Shown here in pieces: positions 19,233-28,601 of a DNA stretch of 64,000 nt; within the stretch, counting starts at the first letter, position 1; each line of letters begins with the position of its first letter. Origin of the DNA: Robertkochia solimangrovi (GTDB lineage: Bacteria; Bacteroidota; Bacteroidia; Flavobacteriales; Flavobacteriaceae); the NCBI RefSeq assembly GCF_007279655.1, contig NZ_QKWN01000013.1, positions 83,162 to 147,161 on the forward strand, read 5' to 3'. The notes under the pieces were generated by a model that made no database searches, was not told the origin of the DNA, and saw only the letters and a program-made list of their open reading frames with translations. The position numbers and the translations under genes are program-made.

Positions 19233-19766
19233 TTATGTTGAATAATTCTCCATAGCAACCAAATACCAACAACTGTCAATAAATTGGAATTTATAGGTCA
19301 TATTAATTCCATTATCGATTCCTTTTAACCGATATAAATATATATTTTCTAAATTTTCCAATTCAATATTGAATGCATTAATTTCCTTTTTCCATCCATC
19401 CTCATGTCTTGAAAAATTAATAAACTTATATTCCTGTTGTGATATTGAATCTATAATATTATAATCTGATTCTAAATCATCTGATGGATAAATAGATTGC
19501 AAAGGAAATTTAATTTTATTGACTTGGAATAAACTGTCATTTTTAAATTTCCCAAAAAATCTAAAGAAATCTCTATCACATATAGTAAACTCTTGCGTAT
19601 GATTCGTTGTCTGAATCTCATTTAACTGGGAATCAATCGAATTTGAAACTTTTTCATTATGTAATAATTCTTGTGAACTATTTTTTTGAGAATTTAAATT
19701 ATTTCCGTTTTTACAATTGATAAAAATTATCAAACTTAAAAAAAGTGAAATTTTATTATTAATCAT
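19233..19766 (-). CDS. Hypothetical lipoprotein, possible immunity-type gene
   Basis: 177 residues, very AT-rich. The signal ends IFINC, an acceptable lipobox. The rest is unrecognised. It is the leftmost member of a minus-strand series of small lipoprotein genes that follow orphan toxin-tail fragments, and it lies 40 bases after the next lipoprotein gene. An immunity role is inferred from context only. Confidence 0.6.
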   Translation of the reverse strand: MINNKISLFLSLIIFINCKNGNNLNSQKNSSQELLHNEKVSNSIDSQLNEIQTTNHTQEFTICDRDFFRFFGKFKNDSLFQVNKIKFPLQSIYPSDDLESDYNIIDSISQQEYKFINFSRHEDGWKKEINAFNIELENLENIYLYRLKGIDNGINMTYKFQFIDSCWYLVAMENYST

Positions 19767-19806
19767 ATCTTTTTATAATTTCCTATTAGCCTTTTGGGCG
19801 ATCACA

Positions 19807-20244
19807 TCACCTAATTGGACTGTAAATAATTGCTGGAAAAAATTTATTGATATTCTCTCTTTTCTCTATGTTTATTTCGTCATAAGATGTATTATAAACT
19901 TTAACAGATATTTCATTTTTATCAATATTATCTTTGTAAAAGGATAATATTATGGATTTAATTTTTTTTAAATAATGTGGGTCAATGTCTTTCTTATATT
20001 TAATAAGATATTGATGATTTAACTTTGGTTTCAGACTATAGTAAAAGTCTTTACTTTTGTTGAGTTCATTCCTTAATCTCAAAATATTAAAAGTCGAGCT
20101 ATAGTTTGCTTCTTTTATCTCTATAAAGAAATTTTCTTTTTCAATTTTCAAGATTGCAAAACAATTTTCATCAATTTCTTTATTTTTTTTATTACACCCG
20201 CTTATTGAGATCAATATAAAAAATATTATCAAGTATTTATTCAT
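19807..20244 (-). CDS. Small lipoprotein overlapping an RHS-type toxin tail, putative immunity protein
   Basis: 145 residues; signal ends ISGC (Cys17). Its ATG (20242-20244) lies inside the last codons of the upstream tail fragment (ATGAATAA overlap), the tight coupling usual for toxin-immunity pairs. The mature protein is lysine-rich and shows no motif I recognise. Presumed periplasmic immunity factor, unproved. Confidence 0.65.
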   Translation of the reverse strand: MNKYLIIFFILISISGCNKKNKEIDENCFAILKIEKENFFIEIKEANYSSTFNILRLRNELNKSKDFYYSLKPKLNHQYLIKYKKDIDPHYLKKIKSIILSFYKDNIDKNEISVKVYNTSYDEINIEKRENINKFFPAIIYSPIR

Positions 20245-20728
20245 ATGTATTTAATTCAGTTTTTACGACTCCCCCTATACTTTTTCTATAATTTGTCTTT
20301 GATATGTTAACACCTTCCTTAGCCATTTCCTTCGCTAAAGGCATAAAGATTGAGGCAACAAATGAACCAATGCCTACAAATGTGTTTGTTAAACCAACAA
20401 ATCCAAGAGTATTATTTGTGCCATCTTTTATATCTTGTGCAGCATCAAGAGCAAAAGATGTTCCTTCGCTTCTAATATAATCAGAAGCACCAGTTATTGT
20501 TCCTAATTTATCAGAGCTTAATGTTATTTTGTGACCCCCTTTAAAAATTATATCTCCGGTTTCTTGGTCTAATACTCCTCCTGAATAGTTAATATTCTTT
20601 TTTTGTTCAACATTACCCCTTTCATCTGTAGTGGTTTCTGTTTCACTATAAGATATCCCATTTAATACATTACCCATTCCATCAAGTTGAATATAAAAAG
20701 AATGATGTATTGAAGGGCCTATTTTCTC
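20237..20728 (-). pseudogene. Orphan RHS/polymorphic-toxin C-terminal tail
   Basis: The frame is open from 20728 (after a TAA at 20729-20731) to the TAA at 20237, but upstream of the internal ATG at 20677 there is no start. The frame reads through IQLDGMGNVLNG and a beta-rich DQETGDIIFKGG segment, then a glycine-rich helix and a KTNYRKSIGG end. The lack of a start and of an RHS core upstream indicates a detached toxin tail. The following lipoprotein overlaps its stop. Toxin activity not identifiable. Confidence 0.6.
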
Positions 20729-21091
20729 TTATTAAAAAGAATGGTTTTGGCTAATTCTTTATAATTAAATTCACCAAAAGTAACGAAGAACTATCATTAC
20801 TCCGAAATACCCACCATAAATTTTGACAGCTAAACTAATGTCTTGTACCATACCGAAAAAGATGGGGTTAGCCGGACGGATACTATAATGTCATACAGAA
20901 TTTTATGATCAAACAAGCTTTTTCATAAATAAACCAACTTGTTAAAGGTGGGTTCTATTTTTATATCATATACGGCATTACAAACTTTGCCTAACCGGGT
21001 TATTTGTTCTAATACTTCGCAAAAGTAAAAGCATAAGAACCAATAACCCAAAGATTAGCATCCAATATCGATAATCAAAATATTCTATTGC
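20729..21091. other. Non-coding debris
   Basis: About 360 bases between the orphan toxin tail and the next gene's terminator. Short open stretches occur but none with a start or recognisable product. Possibly remnants of the tail's lost upstream part or of an insertion. Confidence 0.3.
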
Positions 21092-21122
21092 ATAAAAAAA
21101 CCACAACTTTCGCTGTGTTTTT
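21092..21122 (-). terminator. Putative intrinsic terminator
   Basis: A-rich and T-rich arms (AAAAAAACCACAAC and GCTGTGTTTTTTT) form an imperfect hairpin directly downstream of the minus-strand membrane-protein gene ending at 21131. The pairing has two mismatches, so the call is moderate. Confidence 0.5.
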
Positions 21123-21130
21123 TTCTCTTT

Positions 21131-21484
21131 TTATTTAGTTTTCACAATCCTAATACTACTTAATAAACCGAATGTTAATAAACTGTATGTCAACAAATAA
21201 ATTTTTGCACTAGGCACTCCTGTATTCAAGATGAATAAATAGAGTAATGCCAAAATTCCCAAAATTAATTTGTCTAAATTATAAAACTCTAGTCCATAAA
21301 TTTTGATGCCATTCTTTAGGCTCGCTCTTCTTAAAGCAAATAAATTTAATAGAACTAAAAAGACACCTAGAAGGATTGATATGTAAATAAATATCGAACT
21401 TGAAAATAAGTAAGATAAATAATAGCATGTTAAGATCGATAATGCTAAAACACCAAATGCTATATTATATTTTTTATTATTCAT
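21131..21484 (-). CDS. Small four-TM protein, unknown
   Basis: 117 residues, almost entirely hydrophobic, with about four membrane segments (8-25, 31-50, 70-90, 95-112). Not recognised. Lies within the toxin-immunity debris, and membrane immunity proteins are common there, but no toxin tail abuts it. Confidence 0.6.
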   Translation of the reverse strand: MNNKKYNIAFGVLALSILTCYYLSYLFSSSIFIYISILLGVFLVLLNLFALRRASLKNGIKIYGLEFYNLDKLILGILALLYLFILNTGVPSAKIYLLTYSLLTFGLLSSIRIVKTK

Positions 21485-21536
21485 TGTATTTTTATTTTCT
21501 CCAAAATACCTTTTGGGAACTTCCTAAATTCTTACT

Positions 21537-21638
21537 GTACGTCTTCAAACTATTTCGGACACTTTAGTTTCAATTCTAAGCTAGTACTGAGATTATAAAA
21601 TTAAAATTTTTACATGTTGATAAAACCGTCTTCTCTCT
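21537..21638. repeat. IS-end-like repeat, copy A
   Basis: About 100 bases starting GTACGTCTTCAAACTA and ending GTCTTCT are closely repeated at 25150-25241. In this copy the repeat overlaps the 3' end of the transposase relic, so it is probably the terminal part of an insertion sequence. Confidence 0.75.
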
Positions 21639-22090
21639 GCAAAGGTTTGTCGTTTAATAATTGCTCTTTGTTCTAAAATTTTATCAGCTCTCCCGTAATA
21701 TACATCGGCTGGAGTCAGGTGTCCCAAAAACTCATGATAGCGATTGTTATTTTAGTAATCTACAAATTTTCCAACGCCTCCATTAACTCATCTGGATGGT
21801 AAAAATTATCCTGTTTCACCACATTTTTCTTTGTCCTGTGATAGCGTTCTATTTTCCCCTGGGTTTGAGGATGAATTGGGTCGCCACACATATGGGACAT
21901 TCACTTAAGATCAATGAATTCGGCCAATACTCAATTGATATAACCAGAACCATTATTACTGAGCAACCATGGTGGGTGCTTACATAATATTTGAACTTTA
22001 CTCAAGGTATTTTCCACAATTTAATTTACATCTTCTGTGAACGCTTACAGGATTCCCAACTGCTTATTGAAAAAAATAAACCCCACTTTT
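21607..22090 (-). pseudogene. IS3-type transposase (integrase core) relic
   Basis: The minus strand reads, across stops and one frameshift: PPWLLSNNGSGYIN, CGDPIHPQTQGKIERYHRT, KNVVKQDNFYHPDELMEALE, RYHEFLGHLTPADVYYGR and ILEQRAIIKRQTFAERRR. This is the C-terminal half of an IS3-family OrfB rve domain. Premature TAA and TGA codons at several places, for example before MSHMCGDP, show it is dead. The N-terminal half and OrfA are not present. Confidence 0.85.
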
Positions 22091-22169
22091 TTCTGACGAT
22101 TTACAAACGCTGATTATTAAGTTGATCAGGACTTAACTCTAATGCCCAATTCCAACTCTCCGCATATAC

Positions 22170-22736
22170 TTATTTTTCCTTTTCCATTAAAATTTTTAAG
22201 ATCACCAATTGTATAATTAGACTTCTATATTCAATTCGTTTGAAGGATTTATCTTCAATACAATTTGCAAATTCCTTTAAATTCCTAATTTCTATATCAC
22301 CTTTACTTAATGCCTTATCAATCAATTTATTATAAAATAACAATATTTCATCATCTTTAAATTTAATATTAACTAATTGAGGACAATTATTACACGCATA
22401 TAAAAAAGAAGGAGAATCAAAATAAAATGAGAATTCTGAACTTACATTTATCAAGTCATTTTTCAATTTACTTTCAAAATCTTTATTTTCAAGTTTAGAA
22501 ATTAAATCTAAATATTTCAATTTTATGTTCGATATTGCCCCAGATTCGAAAATTTTGTTTTCAATGTTAATTAACAATTCATAATAATCAATTGAATCAT
22601 ATTTATTTTCAGTTATTTCTTTATAATCTACTTCATCTATAATACATTTCCTCAAATTGTCTGCAACAGATCCCTTAAATATTTTACAAGATGTTAATAA
22701 ACAAATTATTAAAATTCCACTTATCTTCAATTTCAT
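22170..22736 (-). CDS. Hypothetical lipoprotein
   Basis: 188 residues, signal ending LLTSC (Cys17). Mostly helical and charged, with a CNNC pair near residue 117. No recognised family. Part of the minus-strand lipoprotein series, so an immunity role is possible but not shown. Confidence 0.6.
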   Translation of the reverse strand: MKLKISGILIICLLTSCKIFKGSVADNLRKCIIDEVDYKEITENKYDSIDYYELLINIENKIFESGAISNIKLKYLDLISKLENKDFESKLKNDLINVSSEFSFYFDSPSFLYACNNCPQLVNIKFKDDEILLFYNKLIDKALSKGDIEIRNLKEFANCIEDKSFKRIEYRSLIIQLVILKILMEKEK

Positions 22737-22805
22737 AATATAGCTTAATTTTTAATTAGAGGTCTCCACTTTTTGCTGACGATATACACTCATCTAACCT
22801 GAAAT

Positions 22806-23267
22806 TTATTTCTCTCTAATTAATTCATTATCTATTATTCTATATCTAAAATAAGGAGAATCGTAACTATCTGAACTCACTTCTTCATTTATCCTTATAA
22901 ACTTTCTATAATTCTCAAAATATTTCGGTAAATTGGAATTATTTAAAACTAAATTTAGTTTTTCCTCATCCAAATTCCCTTCCTCAAATCCAACTAAAAT
23001 AGGTGAATTTTCATAATAAAACATTCCTTGAATTTCTTCGCTTTTATATGCCTGAGTTGTTGTAATTGCAAAATAGTTAACATCATTGTACTCATAGAAT
23101 GTTAAAAGCAATGTCGATTCTTTATATAATTTATTATTCCCAAATTTGCTTATATATTCATTTAAATCTCTTTCAATAATTGGCTTTAAACTTTCATTGG
23201 GATTAGTACATCCAATTAAAATACTTAAGCATAAAAAGCGAATCAAAAATCCATTGAATAATTTCAT
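22806..23267 (-). CDS. Hypothetical lipoprotein, putative immunity protein
   Basis: 153 residues from the ATG at 23267, chosen because it gives a proper SPII signal (MKLFNGFLIRFLCLSILIGC). An in-frame ATG at 23390 would place 41 basic residues before the signal. That upstream stretch (VAEYGKERNDYIKKKGS) is lysine-rich and may be the end of a lost toxin tail. The mature protein is not recognised. Confidence 0.6.
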   Translation of the reverse strand: MKLFNGFLIRFLCLSILIGCTNPNESLKPIIERDLNEYISKFGNNKLYKESTLLLTFYEYNDVNYFAITTTQAYKSEEIQGMFYYENSPILVGFEEGNLDEEKLNLVLNNSNLPKYFENYRKFIRINEEVSSDSYDSPYFRYRIIDNELIREK

Positions 23268-23424
23268 AACATTACATTTTAATACAAAAACTTTCCTGAA
23301 ATTTAATGACTTTAGAGAACCTTTTTTCTTGATATAGTCATTTCTTTCTTTTCCGTATTCTGCAACAGATTTCTTTTTTAGTGTTCCCATTTATGAATTT
23401 AAATTATTAATAAAAACACTAGCT

Positions 23425-23640
23425 TATTTTATAATAAAAAAATTCATTCTATATCCCTGTATCGTCTATCCTTAAAATAGGATTTGGCATAAAAAAAAGA
23501 TTATAAATAGTATTCAAGAAAGCTATTAATGTAACTGTCATTCCAAATAGAGAAAAGAGAAGTATAGAATTCTTTGTTGAAAATAAGAAAAAAGTATGTT
23601 CAGATGGATTTTTAAAAAAAATCACTAAAAAATAAAGGAA
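23425..23640 (-). pseudogene. Truncated duplicate of the STM3941-like gene
   Basis: This stretch is nearly identical at nucleotide level to 28980-29190, inside the intact gene at 28729-29259, including TCGTCTATCCTTAAAATAGG and TATGTTCAGATGGATTTTTA. It covers only the membrane-spanning region; start and end are missing. A partial segmental duplication. Confidence 0.85.
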
Positions 23641-23645
23641 CCATA

Positions 23646-24545
23646 TTATAAACTGTAATAATATCGTTCAAAGAACATGATTTTAGAGTATACCGAACTA
23701 CTATCATTATTTTTATTGTTACCATCGGGGTATATTCCTTGTTCTAAAATAAATCCTTTTAAATACATATTTCCCTTAATTTGTTTATCCAATTTCAAAA
23801 CTGCAGGTTTATTTAATTTTTGAATAGTTGAATCGATATGAGCAACCTTACCCTTTGTGTCCTCTTGCCAATAAAAAACTTCATAATAATCTGTAGTTTT
23901 AGCCACCTGTGGGGTTAATTCAATAAAAGCCCAGGCTTTAGAGTCATCGGTTAATGTATCCTCCATGTAGAGATTAAAAAAATTACTTTTTTCATTTATA
24001 ATTGTTCCATCTTGCCTATAAAATATAGACTCATTTATATGAGGAAATTTCGCGATATATTTCTCGATATCCCAGTTAATCTCATCTTTTATCTCTAAAT
24101 AACCTTTAGGGTCTACATAATTAATTTTAGAATCTAAATACCCACTTTCTGAATAAAAGTTCCACCAACCAATTAAGGTGGTATCATTCATTATATATCC
24201 TTCTTGACCAATTTGACCATTTGGATAATATTTTTTAAAGAATGGCAACTTATTTGGAGAATAAATGAATTCTGAATTTTTAATTCCATTTTCATTATAA
24301 TATGCTGATGTATCTATTAAAGATCCATTTTCATAATTTTCAACGACCTTAATTGATCCGGTTTTATAGTACTCTTTATAAATCCCATTTTTTAAGCCAT
24401 TCTGGTCATATATACTTATAGATTTTAATTCACCTGTTTCATAGAAGGTTTTTCTTTGCTTAACATCAACACAACCATAAAAAAATGAGGAGATTACTAC
24501 AACTAACACAATCTTTTTAAAAATATAAATAAGTGTATTTTTCAT
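23646..24545 (-). CDS. MORN-like (YwqK-type) repeat lipoprotein, putative immunity protein
   Basis: 299 residues; signal ends FFYGC (about Cys25). Residues about 32-150 contain MORN_2-type repeats such as FYETGELKSISIYDQNG, YYKTGSIKVVENYENG and YYPNGQIGQEGY. YwqK-family proteins with these repeats are annotated as antitoxins or immunity proteins. The start overlaps the stop of the upstream toxin tail (TAATG), which supports a toxin-immunity pair. The last 150 residues form an unrecognised domain. Confidence 0.75.
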   Translation of the reverse strand: MKNTLIYIFKKIVLVVVISSFFYGCVDVKQRKTFYETGELKSISIYDQNGLKNGIYKEYYKTGSIKVVENYENGSLIDTSAYYNENGIKNSEFIYSPNKLPFFKKYYPNGQIGQEGYIMNDTTLIGWWNFYSESGYLDSKINYVDPKGYLEIKDEINWDIEKYIAKFPHINESIFYRQDGTIINEKSNFFNLYMEDTLTDDSKAWAFIELTPQVAKTTDYYEVFYWQEDTKGKVAHIDSTIQKLNKPAVLKLDKQIKGNMYLKGFILEQGIYPDGNNKNNDSSSVYSKIMFFERYYYSL

Positions 24546-25161
24546 TATTCCTTTGTCAATTTCAATTTTTCCAATTCTTTGTTCATAGCATGGTTCATTT
24601 CTAAACTGTCTTGCTTTTTTATGCTTAATCCTTTTTGTTTAATTTCGTCTTCTTGGCTCCGTCTGCCAATCACAGTTGTATCTTTAACTGTCCCTATAGC
24701 CCAAACTTTGCCATCTTCATTGATCCCTGAGGTCACTTCACCAGATTTAGTGTAAGTTTGAATCTAAATCAAATTATCAGACTTTTCATTTACTACCTCT
24801 AGTACAGCCTGACCAGCATCAATAAATTTCAATCCACCATCCATTTCATTAGCACCGGCCTCTATTGCTCTGATAATTTATTAAAAGCAGCTTTTTTAGA
24901 AGAAATTTTCCCTGGAACACTAGGTATATCCTTAGTATCTATTGATCCTTTACTTTTATCGTCATCACGAGTTGAGTCACCACCTGAACCATTTCCATAT
25001 ATACTGAAACCTTCCGTATTATTCTTTAAATCACTTATAGTGGATTTTATTTTTTCCTTAATACTCGCTTTAATTTCAGCAGTTTTTTTAGTGATATATT
25101 CTCTTAATGATCTTATCAGGTTAGGGAAAGGAAACATCCCATCAGGATTGTACGTCTTCAA
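24545..25161 (-). pseudogene. Orphan RHS/polymorphic-toxin tail broken by a frameshift and a stop
   Basis: The minus strand starts with TYNPDGMFPFPNLIRSLREY, the sort of sequence that follows an RHS core. It continues to FNKLSEQ, then shifts frame near 24878 into AIEAGANEMDGGLKF and AGQAVLEVVNEKSDNLI. It hits a TAG near 24763 and continues in frame as IQTYTKSGEVTSGINEDGKV to the TAA at 24545. The MORN-type immunity gene begins inside that stop. Activity of the tail is not recognisable. Confidence 0.7.
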
Positions 25162-25268
25162 ACTAATTCAGACACTTTAGTTTCAAATATAAGCTAGTAC
25201 TGAGATTATAAAAATAACATTTTTTCTTGTTGATACAACTGTCTTCTTTTTGCTGACGATTTACACTT
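25150..25268. repeat. IS-end-like repeat, copy B
   Basis: Matches copy A (21537-21638) for about 95 bases and then carries TTTTTGCTGACGATTTACAC, which has a close match at 22768-22787. It sits exactly at the upstream edge of the broken toxin tail, so insertion of this element probably separated the tail from its RHS core. Confidence 0.7.
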
Positions 25269-25349
25269 ACCGAAATAAAAATGAATATCGGATAGAACCC
25301 TAAACAACTGTAATTTAATTTATTAACTTTAATAACTAAATAAATTGAT

Positions 25350-25952
25350 ATGGCAACAGAAGGAACAGGTACCACAGCTCCTTTAGGGGAGTCTTTTGGA
25401 TCCATAGAAGATATCGAACAAGCTATCGCGTTCGGATATGAAATCGAATCTTTTTTATCTTCATTATTTGATATAAATAAAGAATACATCTATAATATCG
25501 AAACCCATTTATTTAACAATAACAGTGATTTTTTTGAATTGTATGAGGAATCTAAAAATATATATCTCGAATCTTTAGATTACTACCGAATGTTATTGGA
25601 AAAGCCGAATAATTCAATACATGCGAAACAATTAATTGACTTTTTATACCGCCTGTATCAATCGGGTCTCTCCGGAAATTCTGGTACAATTAAAAGAAAT
25701 CGTATCAAAGATTGGTGGAACTATATTCGGAATTTGGGTAATATACCTTTAAAAACACTATTATTATTACTACAAATGATCAATGATTATCTCGCGAGTT
25801 TTGCCAAGGCTTTACAATGTGCCGATGCATTAGATGAAGTGAAAAAATTTGCTGAGCATTTACTAACAGCAAATGAAATTGATAAGGAACTAAATAAAAG
25901 AGAGGATGAACAAAGGCCCAGAGGTCCCGGAAATGGCTATTTTGAACTTTAA
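25350..25952 (+). CDS. Hypothetical protein, plus-strand orphan
   Basis: 200 residues, no signal peptide and no TM segment. A glycine/threonine-rich start, several helices and a charged C-terminus (DEQRPRGPGNG). I do not recognise it. It is one of only two plus-strand genes in a 12-kb minus-strand region. Its N-terminus (ATEGTGTTAPLGESFGS) is of low complexity. Confidence 0.5.
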   Translation: MATEGTGTTAPLGESFGSIEDIEQAIAFGYEIESFLSSLFDINKEYIYNIETHLFNNNSDFFELYEESKNIYLESLDYYRMLLEKPNNSIHAKQLIDFLYRLYQSGLSGNSGTIKRNRIKDWWNYIRNLGNIPLKTLLLLLQMINDYLASFAKALQCADALDEVKKFAEHLLTANEIDKELNKREDEQRPRGPGNGYFEL

Positions 25953-26116
25953 TTAACATCATAAATTCTATAGAACATCATTTACATTTATAGAATTATT
26001 AATTCCGTTTGTTTTCGTGATTTTATAGGTCGTCAGCAAAATGATTGACAGAAAGACTTCAATATAAGTTTAAGATTTGTAATAGCAAAAATAATCATCA
26101 AGCTCCATTGGCCGGT

Positions 26117-26197
26117 TTACTCCCGTGATCCTGATAAGCTCACTGCTGCAAATAGAAAACCTGGCCTTTGTCCCAAAGCCCGTAGGTTTTTTTGCAC
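26117..26197 (-). repeat. 81-bp dispersed repeat, copy 1
   Basis: Same length and almost identical sequence as 28602-28682; the two halves also occur in swapped order at 30811-30912. AGAAAACCTGG at the inner part pairs with CCAGGTTTTCT at 26198-26208. Read on the minus strand, copies 1 and 2 share one open frame with GFGTKARFSICSSEL. Nature unknown. Confidence 0.8.
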
Positions 26198-26214
26198 CAG
26201 GTTTTCTGCTTGAT

Positions 26215-26236
26215 GTGACCTCGCCAGGATTCAAAC
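26215..26236. other. tRNA-Arg 3'-end fragment (possible old attachment site)
   Basis: 22 bases identical to 48736-48757, the 3' end of the intact tRNA-Arg gene (acceptor arm and T-arm). The rest of the tRNA is absent. A solitary tRNA 3' end is the usual scar of integration at that gene, so this may be the outer boundary of an older element. Confidence 0.7.
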
Positions 26237-26316
26237 TTGTATAACTTATTATACTGATTATTAGTTAATTAAAAAATAAATATTAAGTAACGTTGACGAT
26301 CTGCAAAAATTATTTA

Positions 26317-26565
26317 TTAAAAATAACTATAAATGTTAAATTTAATAAAAAGATATGTCAAAAGACATAAAAGTATTTTAAAAATCAATTTAACTTGCTT
26401 CCAAACGAAACCCTTGATCAACCTTCTCCTTTTCCACTTTAAAACAACTGGATCCTCTGATTTAGTTATAAGTCCTAAATGTTCTTTTTGAAAAACAATA
26501 ATATTTCTTGTCATAAATATAGAATAAACAACAAAGAGTATTATTGCAAAAATTGAATCAATCAT
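26317..26565 (-). CDS. Small two-TM protein, unknown
   Basis: 82 residues with hydrophobic segments at about 3-20 and 62-80 and a basic middle (LKWKRRRLIKG). Not recognised; may be a small membrane immunity protein or spurious. The AT-rich context makes chance ORFs of this size likely. Confidence 0.4.
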   Translation of the reverse strand: MIDSIFAIILFVVYSIFMTRNIIVFQKEHLGLITKSEDPVVLKWKRRRLIKGFVWKQVKLIFKILLCLLTYLFIKFNIYSYF

Positions 26566-26915
26566 TTTGTTTTGTATTATTTACAGCTTCTCTATCATAA
26601 TCCTCTATACTATCAATTAAATTGGAGATAGAGCTCACTGAATTATTAGACTGACTATTTTATACATCACAAATAAATCATCTTTCTAAACATGTGAAAT
26701 CTCTATGGAGTTCAAAATCCCTTAATGCGAAATTTCATTCAAACTATAAAAACAGACCAGTTTTAAAATAGCTTTAGTTTATATTAAAACTTAAGGAGCG
26801 TTATCTAAAATTTTTACAGGGCACACCTATCAAAAAAGATATATTCCAGTACCTTTTTATAATTACTATATTCAATTTCTATATTTAAAAAATAATACAA
26901 TTTACAAATCCCTAA
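26566..26915. other. AT-rich intergenic region
   Basis: 350 bases between a doubtful small gene and the CPBP gene. No feature recognised beyond the space needed for divergent promoters. Confidence 0.3.
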
Positions 26916-27584
26916 ATGAGACACTTAAAAATTAATTCAAGTTTTTTAGCCTTTATTTTCACAGTATCTTATATACTATTTGATAAAATATTTCTATTTG
27001 TTTTTAAACAACTTTATTTTGATTTAGTTTCTCCATATTCTTCCGATTATTTTAACTATACAATTTTGGCAGAAAACTTTTTATTTTCATTTCTAATAAT
27101 TGTCTTTATTCTAAATCAAAAATTGGTATATCTTCAAAAAGTTGATTTCACTTTATCATTAATGGAAGTTTGTAAAACTTTGTTGTACTTGCTTATATTT
27201 ATATTAGTACAGTTTACGATTCATTTTCTTATATCTAAATTATTTTTTGGGCAATTTAAAATACAACTTGTTCACTTATATTTTGATTTCAAAATTTACC
27301 CTTATTTAATTTCATCGATACTTATCGCTCCAGTAATCGAGGAACTTTTTTTTAGAAAATTTATAATTAATCTCTTGCAATTAAAAAATAGTGATAGATT
27401 TTCAATTCTTTTTTCTGCACTCCTTTTTAGTCTAATTCATTTTCCAATTCTTCAGTCGATAATTTCATCCCTTTTAGCTGGGTTATTCCTAGGATTTATT
27501 TATATCAGGTTTAAAAAAATTATTTACTGTATATTTTTTCATTTTATTTGGAATGCTGTATTAATTTCGTTTCAATTCACCTAA
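26916..27584 (+). CDS. CPBP-family intramembrane glutamic endopeptidase
   Basis: 222 residues, about six to seven TM segments. The family's three motifs are present: EELFFRK (EExxxR, about residue 144), FSLIHFP (FxxxH, about 171) and HFIWN (about 213). CPBP (CAAX/Abi) proteases cleave within membranes and several are immunity factors for bacteriocins. It is convergent with the lipoprotein gene at 27577, overlapping by 8 bases at the 3' ends. In this toxin-rich region an immunity role is plausible. Confidence 0.82.
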   Translation: MRHLKINSSFLAFIFTVSYILFDKIFLFVFKQLYFDLVSPYSSDYFNYTILAENFLFSFLIIVFILNQKLVYLQKVDFTLSLMEVCKTLLYLLIFILVQFTIHFLISKLFFGQFKIQLVHLYFDFKIYPYLISSILIAPVIEELFFRKFIINLLQLKNSDRFSILFSALLFSLIHFPILQSIISSLLAGLFLGFIYIRFKKIIYCIFFHFIWNAVLISFQFT

Positions 27585-28359
27585 TTATTGGATTGTAAAC
27601 TTTAAATGAGTTTTCAATTGCATCTACAATTAAGAAATTGTCTTTCTTAAATTCTTCATCACAAAAAAATGAAAAAACGTAAATCTCCTTTTTATCTTTC
27701 AAATCATAAAACGCATTAATATTATAAAGCCTTCTTCCGTTATTATTGACCCATGCATAAACTAATTTTATATTTATCACATTAGGAATGGCCTCAATAA
27801 ATTTGATTTTAAGATCACTATATCCTTTTCCCAAATATTCTTCAGGATCTCCATTTATAATATCCTCAACCGATAAACCGTCGTAATTCAATTTACTTAT
27901 CTTAAATCCTGCTTTATGATAATCAGATGAATCTTTAGCAGCAAACAACAAATAATCTGGATGTTCTGTAGCATAGCCCCAGGTTCTTGGATAGGAAATT
28001 ATAAATTCATTAATACTGTCATTATAATTTATAAATTCAATAGTATCCTTTGAAATAAAATCATAAATTTCCAAGGGATCACCATCATTAAAATAACCAA
28101 CACTTTGCAATTTTTTTTCTCTATAATATTCCCATTTACCCTTTTTCCATGATCGTTCACCTTTTCCCTTAAATATTAATTCCCCCTTCTTGTTGAAATA
28201 TTCCTTTACAATTTCATCTTGATCATTTTTACAAGAATCATATTTCACTAAATACTCCTCAATGGTATAATCATCCACAATTGATCTGAGACATTTTTTT
28301 TGTTTGTTACATGAAATAATAAATAATCCCACCATTAATACTAAAATAAGTTTATTCAT
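27577..28359 (-). CDS. Hypothetical lipoprotein with MORN-like segment, putative immunity protein
   Basis: 260 residues; lipobox FIISC (Cys17). Residues 57-95 (YFNKKGELIFKGKGERSW, KLQSVGYFNDGDP) resemble MORN_2 repeats. Residues about 120-255 form an unrecognised domain of a type often seen as a stress- or PsbP-like fold. It follows a toxin-tail remnant whose TAA lies one base before its ATG, again a tail-immunity arrangement. Confidence 0.65.
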   Translation of the reverse strand: MNKLILVLMVGLFIISCNKQKKCLRSIVDDYTIEEYLVKYDSCKNDQDEIVKEYFNKKGELIFKGKGERSWKKGKWEYYREKKLQSVGYFNDGDPLEIYDFISKDTIEFINYNDSINEFIISYPRTWGYATEHPDYLLFAAKDSSDYHKAGFKISKLNYDGLSVEDIINGDPEEYLGKGYSDLKIKFIEAIPNVINIKLVYAWVNNNGRRLYNINAFYDLKDKKEIYVFSFFCDEEFKKDNFLIVDAIENSFKVYNPIIR

Positions 28360-28360
28360 A

Positions 28361-28592
28361 TTAATAATTATAATTAAATAATGCGCTCATTGATGCTTTT
28401 ATTTGCGTACCTCCATCCGGCATTTTTACTGCTTTTTGGACTTCATAACCCAAACTTGCTTTATCTGACGTTCCAGAGCGAGTTGTGGTTCTGGTATTTT
28501 TTATAGTTATCCCTTTATAATCAGCTGAGCCTGTTACGTCCTGAGAAATGGTATTACCCTCTTTATCATAAGTATCAACTATTTCTCCACTT
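28361..28592 (-). pseudogene. Toxin-tail remnant (C-terminal 77 codons)
   Basis: An open frame without a start, reading SGEIVDTYDKEGNTISQDV, GSADYKGITIKNTRTTT, SLGYEVQKAVKMPDGG and MSALFNYNY then TAA. It is cut on its upstream side by the 81-bp repeat. Followed by the lipoprotein gene at 28359. I infer the tip of an RHS-type toxin left after recombination. Confidence 0.6.
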
Positions 28593-28601
28593 CCTTACAG
28601 A

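Noticed and set aside
19717..19947. 76-codon plus-strand hydrophobic open frame
   Set aside because: Antisense of two lipoprotein gene ends in very AT-rich DNA, where chance hydrophobic frames are expected.
21796..21987. 63-codon plus-strand open frame
   Set aside because: Antisense of the IS3 transposase relic.
25163..25489. 108-codon minus-strand open frame
   Set aside because: Covers the IS-end repeat and the antisense of the 25350 gene; no signal or motif.
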